This document shows positions 1 to 6,874 of a stretch of 11,625 nt of DNA, in pieces; the stretch's first letter is position 1; every line of letters begins with the position of its first letter. Source of the DNA: Nephromyces sp. MM_2019 (Eukaryota > Apicomplexa > Aconoidasida > Nephromycida); NCBI GenBank assembly GCA_015657535.1, contig JADHZB010000170.1, positions 1 to 11,625 of the forward strand, read 5' to 3'. The translations under genes were made by a program, and so were the position numbers. The notes beneath the pieces are model-generated. The model was not told the DNA's origin, searched no databases, and was given only the letters and a program-made list of their open reading frames with translations.

Positions 1-219
1 TTGTAAGGTTTTGCGCTATAGATTTTCTCTCCAGGAGGGTTATAGAGGTTTCTGTGCCGAAATTTCCGAATATAATTTTCTTACTTTCTTGCTTTTTTAA
101 ACTTTTAAAAGGAATTTTTTTATGTTTTTTGATGATTTGAAGATGAGGAAGTCGATTGAAGACTAGAGACTACATCAAACCTTATAATTCTCATTAAACA
201 CGTTTTCTGCTGCTTTTAC

Positions 220-329
220 TGGAAGGTTTCGAGGACCCAAAGGCGCCTTCTGGACAAAGTAACTGCGTGGGACTATCGTTCATTCTTACTCCAGAATGTG
301 GCGAAGGCTTTTTTCCCTGAAAAATTTAG
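220..329 (+). CDS. Candidate internal exon, unknown protein (gene A)
   Basis: A 36-codon open frame, read from the TGG at 220, ends in AG followed by the intron-like donor GTTTGTTTGAG at 330. It encodes a basic, then mixed-helical stretch that includes KVSRTQRRLLDKVTAWDY and ends with AKAFFPEKFR. The composition is ordinary soluble protein, unlike the low-complexity translations nearby. The left border is uncertain. The frame stays open back to about 160, after an in-frame TGA at 157-159, and possible acceptors are the ACTAG near 165 or the GGAAG near 225. It leaves the exon in phase 2, which does not fit directly onto the phase-0 exon at 1021, so another exon may lie between them or the two may belong to different genes. 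I do not recognise the family. Confidence 0.35.
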
Positions 330-627
330 GTTTGTTTGAGTATGTTGAACTGTTTGTATAGTGGTTATGAAATATATATGTGTGTGTGGTCATTATGAGG
401 TTTATCTTTATATTTGTTATGGTTTTTAGTTGCATGTGTATGCCTATGGTGTGTGTGATGTTCTGTTGTCAAATAAGTACCTGTGCTGCTTTCCAGTTTT
501 GTACTGAGTTCATACATGTGATCTTTCTGGCATGGCCTTCTTCAACGAATAGAATGGTTTGATGAGAATCTCTGTGGGTGCCCGCTGGAGACTATTGCTT
601 CCTCTACTGTTCATCTGGTGCTTTAAC

Positions 628-645
628 GAGGTGTACCTACACCTC
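628..645. repeat. Palindrome family member, variant centre
   Basis: GAGGTGTA and TACACCTC form perfect 8-base arms around a CC centre. It is a variant of the GTGTACGTACAC palindrome found elsewhere in the window. Confidence 0.6.
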
Positions 646-864
646 TTCCCACACACACAACATTAATCCTCTGCCATTTCAATCAGCATTTTTTCAAGAA
701 ACCAGCTCTAGTGCATGTAAACCCCCCAAAATTACGCAGGCTAGCAGCACCTTCAATGCTCTTCCCTATCCGTGATCCTCCTCTGCTTCAACGCAACCAC
801 ACACAACCTTATCATTCACCACTTCGGTCTCTCTCCATCCTACATTTACATTGTGGACTAACTA

Positions 865-878
865 GGTGTACGTACACC
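865..878. repeat. GGTGTACGTACACC palindrome
   Basis: A perfect 14-base palindrome with exact core TGTACGTACA at 867-876. It lies just upstream of the long pyrimidine tract that leads to the exon at 1021. Confidence 0.8.
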
Positions 879-1020
879 ATACACTCCTCCTTAGTATCTT
901 TCTGCTTATTCCTCTTCTTCCTCTTCTCTTTTCTGGTCTCCTTTTCCACCTCTCCCCCCTCTTTCCAATCCCCCACTCCACCCTCCCTCTGAGCTCTTTC
1001 TCTCCAGAAACCCCATATAG

Positions 1021-1437
1021 CTCTCCTCCCTCATCTACCCCCTCAGACTCTCACAGCTGCAGCTCATTGAGCTCCTTCACTTTGATCTCAGTGAAGAAGT
1101 TAGCAGCACCTACCTGCCTGCTCAGCCCTCCTTCCTCAGCGACGGGGGGAAGGGCGTGGGGTTTGCCTCTGCAAACGTTCTGTATGGTGGAGGAGGGGGC
1201 TCTCGTGTAGGCTTCAGCGCAGGCAGCAGCAATCAGCCTGGGAAGATTCTGCAGATCGATCGAACAGCTGCAATCACTGAGACAGCAGCAAAGTCTACGG
1301 AGGGGGGGGGTGTATACGCTGGGTGGGTGGTGGGTGGTATGGCTGAAGAGGGGGGTTCTACCGTTCGTCCCGAGAAGCCAGCAAAACTAAAGGTGCAGGC
1401 AGCTGCTCGCACTGGAAAGTCAAAGAGCAAAATGTAG
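1021..1437 (+). CDS. Terminal exon of unknown glycine-rich protein (gene A)
   Basis: An open frame of up to 139 codons runs from the in-frame TAG at 1018-1020 to the stop at 1435-1437. Possible acceptors are ATATAG at 1020, CACAG at 1056 and CTGCAG at 1062. All three give phase 0, and all follow a roughly 140-base pyrimidine tract. The start of the translation is leucine-rich and probably helical (QLQLIELLHFDLSEEVSS). Next come a Pro/Ser linker and glycine-rich stretches (LYGGGGGSRVGF). After those is a soluble segment containing PGKILQIDRTAAITETAAKS. The C-terminus is basic (RTGKSKSKM). An opposite-strand frame overlaps part of it but is shorter and has no splice support. I do not recognise the family, and no catalytic motif is visible. 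The G-rich DNA at 1300-1340 makes part of the glycine content a DNA-composition effect. Confidence 0.5.
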   Translation, partial: LSSLIYPLRLSQLQLIELLHFDLSEEVSSTYLPAQPSFLSDGGKGVGFASANVLYGGGGGSRVGFSAGSSNQPGKILQIDRTAAITETAAKSTEGGGVYAGWVVGGMAEEGGSTVRPEKPAKLKVQAAARTGKSKSKM

Positions 1438-1532
1438 GCGGTGCGCTTTCGGGTTGATTTTGGTAGTGTGTATACTGTGGGTGTGGAGAAACACGCTTGT
1501 ACTGGCAATACAGGGTAGCAGCTTATGCAGGA

Positions 1533-1542
1533 TGTACGTACA
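1533..1542. repeat. TGTACGTACA palindrome
   Basis: Exact 10-base copy, placed near the end of unit 1 of the 81-base duplication. Confidence 0.8.
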
Positions 1543-1614
1543 CTCTTGCGGTAGGGTATGGGTGTGGATAAAAACGCATGTGTACTAGCAAGATGGAGGA
1601 GCAGCTTGGGTGGG

Positions 1615-1626
1615 GTGTACGTACAC
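1615..1626. repeat. GTGTACGTACAC palindrome
   Basis: Perfect 12-base palindrome, in the matching position of unit 2 of the 81-base duplication. Confidence 0.8.
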
Positions 1627-1791
1627 TCCTATGGTACGGTGTGAGGGTGGGAAGCGGTTTTAGTAGTGGGGGGGCGGAAGGAATACACACGCATACACAT
1701 TAGGGAAAAAGAGGAGCACGTTATAGCTTAATGATAATTAGTTTTGTTATGCCTAACCAGCGGGAGTGGCGCTGACACTGAGGATAGTTGT

Positions 1792-1803
1792 GTGTACGTA
1801 CAC
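1792..1803. repeat. GTGTACGTACAC palindrome
   Basis: Perfect 12-base palindrome in non-coding DNA. Its right flank, CTCA, resembles the CTC flank of the two preceding copies. Confidence 0.8.
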
Positions 1804-2182
1804 TCAGGTATTTGGCATGTGTATGCTAAGACTTGTTGACTTCCTCTAGCCGTTTCTTCTACATGGTAGAGAGGTGTGTGCGGTTAAGTGCTTGTGGGTT
1901 TCAGGGTCCTAATCTGAAGATTTTAAAACAGGCAGTCTTGGTGTGTGCGTATATCGATATGTGTTTGCTCACTCGAATACGTTGGTATGTGTATGTATAT
2001 GCACACATCAGTGTGCATCGTGTGTGTGTGCGCACAAATCAGTCATTGTAACTCGCGTGTGCTCATAGCAATATGCATCGTGCATGCTCATATCCACATG
2101 CCTTGTGCATGTAAATGTGCTTTGCGTCTGTCATCTTCATCATAGTATTTGCTACGCCACAAAGCCCTTGCCTAGCATGTAA

Positions 2183-2277
2183 GTCGATGACTAGACCGGG
2201 TGGGTGTACGTACACCCCCCTCCTTGATTAGCTCATCAAAACTTCATCTTCAACAACGTTATCTTCTAGTCATCGAC
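2183..2277. repeat. Inverted repeat flanking a 16-base palindrome
   Basis: GTCGATGACTAG at 2183-2194 and CTAGTCATCGAC at 2266-2277 are perfect 12-base inverted copies about 71 bases apart. The palindrome at 2202-2217 lies between them, near the left arm. A transcript could fold into a hairpin of 12 pairs. Confidence 0.8.
2202..2217. repeat. GGGTGTACGTACACCC palindrome
   Basis: Perfect 16-base palindrome inside the loop of the 2183-2277 inverted repeat. It is one of the two longest members of the family here. Confidence 0.85.
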
Positions 2278-2406
2278 TAAGCACTGTGTGTGTGAAAGAT
2301 CTCCACTAGTAGCGTAGCTTCATCAACGCATTCTCGCTGTACATACACCGGAGGGGTACGGTTTCTAGGTACACTCTCACGTACTGTGTGTCAGCAAACT
2401 ACTAAC

Positions 2407-2728
2407 ATGCGGGTAGAGCTATTTAATGGCTATGAAAACCTCAGTTACTCATGTTTTAAAAGACTCTGTCAGAGTTTGTGTCTGTGGGTATACTAGTTGT
2501 GTGTATTTTTATTGGTTTTGTTGTGATGCGAGTTGATTGGCTACAAAGAGATGTGTTTTGGGTACCTTGTGCGTTTCCTCCTTAGATAACATGATTCGCA
2601 CACAAAAAGCATCTCCTAACTTTGAAGATGAGCTGTGCATATATGTGTGCCTAAATTCTCACATATACCGTGCATTCTACCCGCAGAGTCTGAAAGGCCA
2701 AGCAAATAGCGACGCTTGCGGTGTGTAA
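2407..2728 (+). CDS. Candidate two-exon small protein, 69 residues
   Basis: Inferred join of 2407-2473 and 2586-2728. Exon 1 starts at ATG 2407 and reads MRVELFNGYENLSYS, then CFKRLCQ. It ends in phase 1 before the donor GTTTGTGTC. The intron is 112 bases, and its acceptor, TTTCCTCCTTAG, is the best in this part of the window. Exon 2 restores the frame and reads NMIRTQKASPNFEDEL, then CIYVCLNSHIYRAFYPQ, and stops at 2726-2728. The product is cysteine-containing and soluble, with no signal peptide. An alternative is that exon 1 is internal, because ACTACTAAC (a classic branch-point shape) and GGGTAG precede the same frame at 2398-2417. I do not recognise the family. Each exon alone could be a chance open frame; the phase match and acceptor are the support. 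Confidence 0.4.
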
Positions 2729-3596
2729 TGAGACACACCATAGCAGTTAATACACAGTTATTTAGTGATATTGAAATGCACAACATCCTATGCCCACCAA
2801 CTACAATGTATTAGGCGAAAAATTCGCACGCACAATCCCCACATACACAAACTCCACACAGGCAACCCCCACACACACAAGGCGTCTCCACATAAACAAG
2901 CCACCTCCACACACAACCAACACGAACAAAGCCCCCGCACACACTCCTTGTATGTCATACAAAAGATTTTAAGATAGTCAACACATCTGCGTAACTATAC
3001 ACACGTGAGTTTTCTTATAGTTTCCATCGTAGATGCTGAGGTGTACGTACACCTGGTCATACTGCTAACCATGAGATGAACAAGCTGCTTATTAGGCAAA
3101 GGGTAAATATCTTGGCTACAATAGATTAAAGTATATATAACTCTTTATAAAAATCAGAGGCTTAGCAGGCGATGCAGCAAACGAGGGTGGGCGGAGGCGT
3201 GAGAAGTGCGTGCAAAAAATAAGGTTAGTAGCTTACTGAAGCACTAGCATGTTCTCTTATCCTTATTAAGCTATCTGCCGGCGTAAAACACGTGGTATTC
3301 TGGCTGTAGCGCATGTGTTGAGATGGGGGCTTTTAGTGTGTGAGGGGCGAGCAGGGGTGTAGTTGTGCGTAGGTGTGTGCGTGGGGTTGTACTGGTGTGT
3401 GCTTGGGGGGTAGTTGTGTGTGAGTCAACTGTTGTGTGGGTGTGCGGGTGCTTTGGTGCCTGTGCGAGGGCAAATTGGAGTGTTGGTATGCTCGTGTGTG
3501 TGTGTCGGCAAGTATGCCGGTGTATCTGTGTCTGTGTGCGAGGGATAACATTTTGAATCTGGCAGTGCGTAGGGAAGGATAACACGTGTGTAGTAG
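2729..3596. other. Non-coding stretch with CA-rich and TG-rich blocks
   Basis: A CA-rich block at 2818-2945 gives low-complexity Thr/His/Asn translations, and a TG-rich block at 3300-3545 gives Cys/Val translations on one strand and Thr/His on the other. Between them lie AT-rich DNA and the palindrome at 3039. On the minus strand near 3500-3650 a frame reads LQIAAAYYKLFNASTT, which could be part of an exon, but it runs into the repeat with no clear splice site. Confidence 0.4.
3039..3054. repeat. AGGTGTACGTACACCT palindrome
   Basis: Perfect 16-base palindrome in non-coding DNA, the second of the two longest members of the family in this window. Confidence 0.85.
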
Positions 3597-3930
3597 ACGC
3601 GTTGAACAGTTTATAATATGCGGCGGCAATTTGGAGCGTAGAAAGCAAGGGACGAGGGTGTGTGTGTGTGTGTGCGCGCATTATCTCCATAGAAATCTCC
3701 AGGACGTTTGATAGATACACATGAAATATGGCATCAGATGATTTCAGTGCTGTCTGGATTGTCTAAATGGATTACGCGCATGCTGGTGTGTGCGTGTGTG
3801 TGCCTGTACGCATACGGGTGCGTGTATTTTTGCGTGTGTGTATTTGCGTGAATATATATGCTTGTGTCTTAAAATATCGTATTTTCACGCTGAAAGCAAT
3901 ATCATGCTTCTGCGTGAGGGGAAATAGTGT

Positions 3931-4178
3931 GTGCATGAGATTCAGAGCCTGTGTGTGCACTGGAATAAGGGCCTCTGTGTGCACTGGAATAAGGGCCTCT
4001 GTGTGCACTGGAATAAGGGCCTCTGTGTGCACTGGAATAAGGGCCTCTGTGTGCACCGGAATTCAGCGCCTGTGTGTGCATGGGATTCAGCGCCTGTGTG
4101 TGCATGGGATTCAGCGCCTGTGTGTGCACCAGAATTCAGAGCCTGTGTGTGCACCGGAATTCAGCGCCTGTGTGTGCA
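3931..4178 (+). repeat. Minisatellite, about ten 24-25-base units in two classes
   Basis: The unit has a constant TGTGTGCA half and a variable half. Four consecutive units carry CTGGAATAAGGGCC. The flanking units carry a GGAATTCAGCGCC or GGGATTCAGCGCC type. Lengths are 24 or 25 bases, so no reading frame is kept and the Cys-Val-His translations are artefacts. The array lies within the probable intron upstream of the exon at 4242. Confidence 0.9.
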
Positions 4179-4195
4179 TTTTTCGATTTTTAAAG

Positions 4196-4206
4196 GTGTA
4201 CGTACG
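4196..4206. repeat. Imperfect copy of the TGTACGTACA palindrome
   Basis: GGTGTACGTACG differs from the consensus at the last A. It lies about 40 bases upstream of the proposed 3' splice site at 4241. Confidence 0.6.
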
Positions 4207-4241
4207 CTATTCATCACATTATCTTCTCAAAAAAATCTCAG

Positions 4242-4636
4242 AGGCTGAAGTTCACCTCCATCATCATAATATATACGTTTTTTCGCGACTTCCAAGCTCT
4301 GCTCTGCACAGCACTCAATTATCTTCAAAAAGAAGTAAACTTTAACAAGGTCCCACCAGTCGTAGCGACCTGCATGAGAGAAAAAGAGAGACAGAGAGTA
4401 TGTATGTGTGTGTTTGTGTGTCTGTGTGTCTGTGTGCGTTTGTGGTTTTGGAGTAAGGTTGGAGTATATAACGATGCATACAGCTTTATAAGCTTGAATT
4501 TGTGTGCGAGTTCGTGAGCCTAAGGGGTAGGTGGGAGTGTTTGACGATAAATATAGAGCTTTATCAGCCTGAATGTATAGAAGATATCATTGAAGGGTCT
4601 GAGAAATTCCTAACCTTCACATATACGCAATTGTGA
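4242..4636 (+). CDS. Candidate gene D, last two exons, unknown protein
   Basis: Inferred join of 4242-4397 and 4568-4636. The first exon follows AAATCTCAG and has 52 codons in one open frame. It is hydrophobic at its start (FTSIIIIYTFF), then reads RDFQALLCTALNYLQKE and VNFNKVPPVVATCMREK, and ends in phase 0 before a strong donor, GTATGTATGT. The intron is 170 bases and TG-rich. The second exon follows GCTTTATCAG in phase 0 and reads PECIEDIIEGSEKFLTF, then TYTQL, to the stop at 4634-4636. The isoleucine run could be a beta strand or part of a membrane segment. An upstream exon may be 3597-3657 (reading VEQFIICGGNLERRK, phase 0 at its end, donor GTGTGTG), giving a 584-base intron that holds the minisatellite. 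That link is weak because an opposite-strand frame also reads well there. I do not recognise the family. Confidence 0.45.
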
Positions 4637-5039
4637 TAGTGAATGGCTAACATAAAACTACACACACAATCATAAGCTACTAGTATAAAAAAAATCACAA
4701 ACGCACTCTTAAGTTAGCGAGCAAATTCCTACACACACACTCACAAGATATAAGTATATAGAATTCCGCACACATGGAGTGCTGAACTAAATGCATCTGA
4801 GCAGACGATTAAACGGTACAACTCTATCTACTACACACACCCAATCAACACACACGAAATGCTACCCACAAACAGAGTAGCAATAAAATTGCAACTCATA
4901 AAAAAAAAAAAAAACACACACACCAGCTCAAAGATATTCATTTCACACACACTTACAGAAGATACCAATTTCACACACACAGTACATATACAGCACAGCA
5001 CACATACAGCACACATACAGCACACACTTACAGAGATGC
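4637..5039. other. CA-rich 3' flank of the cofilin gene with poly-A and short repeats
   Basis: No exon is seen. The stretch contains CA microsatellite patches, a run of 15 A at 4900-4914 (15 T on the cofilin sense strand, about 125 bases past its stop) and three copies of an ATACAGCACAC-like 11-base repeat at about 4987-5030. On the minus strand this would be the TG-rich 3' untranslated region and downstream DNA of cofilin. Confidence 0.5.
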
Positions 5040-6097
5040 TCATTTAATCCTCATCTCGATGCTGCTTCTCTGAAGATCATCTAAATCATTAGCCTGAATG
5101 TGGCAGAAAATTCCATTTAACTGAGTTTTGATGAAATCTGCCGAGGAACTATACAAAACCTTCTCCTTTATAGGAGCACTCTCAGGCACCCACATAATGA
5201 ATACAAGCTTCTTCACAGCACGGCCGGAACTGTTTAAAGGAAAGTCTGCAAAGCGGGGAGGGGGGTTCAGGGGGGTTAATTATGGAGGGGTGTTATATGG
5301 GGGGGGGTGATAAAGTGGATGATATAGGGGAGTTATAAAGTGGGTTATAGGTAGGATGAGTCTATTGGTGGAGACTGGTGCAGGGTGCTCAGTGTCACAA
5401 CCATATTCAATAGATATATCCCTGGTTAGCAGCACATTCTTCAACTATAAGCGCGTTGTGAGTGTGCTTAAGCTTTCCCGCACACACAACAGTGTGAAGC
5501 TGCGAAGCGAATGTAACGGTTCAAGGTAACTGCTGCAAACTGCTTAGAATTAGCGGATGGAAAGCAAAAAAATGAGGATTCCCACTGTATGTACATCCCA
5601 TCCCCCATAGCAGTAGACTGCGTGAGGAAGGTTAAGCTAGCTGTTTGACAAAACTTGGGCGTACGCACAGCACTGGGAGACTCTCCACACATACGCCTCC
5701 AAATTTCATTCCATATAGAGGAGCTCATTCGATGTTTCACACAACAGGTATTGAATTAACACACAGAGGAGTTGAATTCACACACAGAGGCGTTGAATTC
5801 ACACAGACACACAGAGGTTTTTAATCCATATACACATGTATCTACGCATCCCAAACCCACACATGAGCATCTAATTATCCCAAACACACATACACATACA
5901 TACTTACCGACACAGGCATATCGACATTGCTCACTGGGCAAGCACTTGACGAACTCTTCATAACTCGATTTCTCTGACTGCTCCACCTCAATCACATCAT
6001 TCACAAACTTGAAGATGACGTGGGAGTACTTCCTCCTCAACTTCATAGCATCATACTCTTTGATGCAATCCGGCTTTACCACAACACCTACCTCCAT
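5040..6097 (-). CDS. ADF: ADF/cofilin, actin-depolymerising factor, two exons
   Basis: Join of 5908-6097 and 5040-5245 on the minus strand, giving 131 residues, close to the shortest usual family length. ADF/cofilin binds actin filaments and monomers in the cytoplasm and severs or depolymerises filaments. Exon 1 reads MEVGVVVKPDCIKEYDAMKL at the N-terminus and ends KCLPSEQCRYACV, matching the family's LPxxxCRYA block. The donor is G|GTAAGTATGT and the acceptor CTTTGCAG (phase 1, making Asp64). Exon 2 carries KKLVFIMWVPESAPIKEKV and YSSSADFIKTQLNGI, the actin-binding long helix. Lys90 and Lys92 sit where yeast cofilin has its key basic pair. The C-terminus has HIQANDLDDLQ. The CRYA-to-W spacing equals that of human cofilin, so no exon is missing. 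There is no serine near the N-terminus for LIM-kinase-type control, and no nuclear-localisation insert. The start at 6097 gives the family's usual short N-terminus. Confidence 0.95.
5468..5740 (-). other. 90-codon open frame within the cofilin intron
   Basis: An ATG-to-stop frame on the cofilin sense strand lies wholly inside its intron. It reads MSSSIWNEIWRRMCGE near the start and ends AASHCCVCGKA, with a cysteine- and phenylalanine-rich middle. Its composition is not low-complexity, but I see no family and no separate promoter. It may be chance, a remnant or a nested gene. A plus-strand exon has also been considered around 5492-5525 (donor GTAACTGC). Confidence 0.2.
5751..5817 (+). repeat. 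21-base tandem repeat within the cofilin intron
   Basis: TTGAATTAACACACAGAGGAG is followed by a near-identical unit with TTGAATTCACACACAGAGG, then a third, decayed copy. Reverse-complemented, the motif resembles the CCTGTGTGTGCAxxGAATTCAGCG units at 3931-4178, suggesting a shared repeat family. Confidence 0.7.
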
Positions 6098-6318
6098 GAT
6101 GATGATGATGGGATAAGCAGGAAGAGTATACTGAAGATTTTACAATCGCTTGGCGTTTTTGTGGGTGTGAAAAGAGGAAGCTGAATATACCTGAAGGGGA
6201 GAAAGCGGAGGTGCAGAGGGGGGAGATACATGAAGGCAAAGTCTCTAGCTAGTGTATCTAGAGCCAGTCAAAAAAGTGCAAAATACAGCCCAAAATATGG
6301 CAGTGACTTGCTACTGTA
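6098..6318 (-). promoter_or_regulatory. 5' flank of the cofilin gene, possible 5'-UTR intron end
   Basis: The sense strand upstream of the ATG has four ATC repeats, then two pyrimidine-rich patches ending in TTCAG (one near 6135, one near 6192). The second follows a C/T tract (complement of the purine run at about 6194-6230). This could be the 3' end of an intron in the 5' untranslated region. No TATA box is convincing. Confidence 0.3.
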
Positions 6319-6874
6319 ATGAGTGTCTCTTTTGCTACCATACTCGAGGCTATTAAAGAGCAAAGGCATGCATTCAATAGTGAACGACAGCCAACGCACA
6401 CGCTAGCAAATACACGGAAAATATCTCACAGAATCGACACACAGGATCACACACTAGCTTATATACACCGCATGCCAAAACATTGCAAAGCACATAAGCG
6501 AAAAGTGCTTTATATGGATTATAGCACATAAATCTTCATACACACACCGTTTCACCCCATAAATACACCACTCCATCCCACACACCATTCCACTTGCTAA
6601 ATACACCTCTCCATCCCCCTCTCCACCCCTGACCCCCCACATCACACCCCCCACTCGACCTGACACAACACACCCCCCATACCAAACCCCCTATACACCA
6701 CCCCCTCCACACAATCTCTCATTTCATAAAGTTCTCGGAATTTCAGCTCGCGCTACACGCACAACAGAAAGCCACCCTGTACAAATATTCTGCACTTTCC
6801 CTAACTGTACACACACTCTTCCTTCTATACATTTGTGTGTGTGTTATCCTCTCTAGTGTGTGTATGCGTGTGTA
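6319..6874. other. No supported gene; C-rich, G-poor block and weak exon candidates
   Basis: 6540-6722 is C- and A-rich with very few G, a pattern like the tracts that precede acceptors elsewhere. It is followed by GGAATTTCAG at 6738-6747 on the plus strand. A first exon could start at ATG 6319 (reading MSVSFATILEAIKEQRHAF), which would make a divergent pair with cofilin. The opposite strand has an equally open frame there, so neither is called. Confidence 0.35.

Larger units (their letters stand above)
330..1020 (+). other. Probable intron or intergenic DNA with long pyrimidine tract
   Basis: No well-supported exon is visible here. The first part is T- and TG-rich. From about 880 to 1019 the plus strand is almost entirely C and T (for example CTCTTCTTCCTCTTCTC). 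That is the expected setting for a 3' splice site and leads into the terminal exon at 1021-1437. A possible short exon begins after the AATAG at 551 (reading NGLMRISVGARW), but it is weakly supported. Two copies of the GTGTAC palindrome family lie inside (628 and 865). Confidence 0.45.
1479..1641 (+). repeat. Diverged tandem duplication, ~81-base unit, each with a palindrome
   Basis: GGGTGTGGA begins at 1479 and again at 1560, a period of 81. Each unit runs in the same order: GGGTGTGGA, an A-rich patch with ACGC, TGTACT (TTGTACTGGCAA in unit 1, TGTACTAGCAA in unit 2), an AGCAGCTT-like patch, then TGTACGTACACTC and a GGTA-containing end. Spacing is conserved but many bases differ. A third, decayed copy may begin near 1643. 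Confidence 0.65.
1438..2406. other. Gene-poor spacer rich in repeats and palindromes
   Basis: No convincing exon of useful size is present. The stretch holds an 81-base tandem duplication, four exact TGTACGTACA palindromes plus one single-mismatch copy (TGTACATACA, 2338-2347), an inverted repeat (2183-2277), and a TG/TGCA-rich block at about 1935-2120. A possible 33-base exon at 2146-2178 is described under findings. Confidence 0.5.
5246..5907 (-). other. Intron of the ADF/cofilin gene, 662 bases
   Basis: The donor GTAAGTATGT lies at 5898-5907. The acceptor CTTTGCAG is preceded on the sense strand by a C-rich tract (complement of the G-runs at 5254-5310), with TTAAC at about 30 bases as a possible branch site. 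TG repeats follow the donor. Inside lie the 21-base repeats at 5751-5817 and an open frame of 90 codons on the same strand (5468-5740). Confidence 0.9.

Noticed and set aside
2220..2275. Minus-strand C-terminal reading EDNVVEDEVLMS after GACTAG
   Set aside because: It is the complement of a pyrimidine tract that better explains a plus-strand acceptor at 2269, and it has only twelve codons.
3271..3720. 149-codon minus-strand Thr/His/Pro-rich frame
   Set aside because: Most of it is CA-repeat translation. Only the short part near 3500-3650 is protein-like, without clear splice borders.
3767..4345. 192-codon frame rich in Cys, Val, Thr and Gly repeats
   Set aside because: It is the translation of the 24-25-base minisatellite and TG-rich DNA. 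Units of 24 and 25 bases would shift frame between variants. Only its last part overlaps a real-looking exon, and that exon reads better in another frame.
4900..4914. Run of 15 A as a retroposon tail
   Set aside because: No open frame, target-site duplication or element body is associated with it. It borders a CA microsatellite and is more simply a simple-sequence run.
5505..5540. tRNA T-arm-like GGTTCAAGG
   Set aside because: No acceptor stem, D arm or anticodon arm can be formed around it.
6260..6400. Minus-strand exon reading MPLLFNSLEYGSKRDTHY versus plus-strand ATG at 6319
   Set aside because: Both strands are open over the same 100 bases, and neither has a clearly linked second exon.
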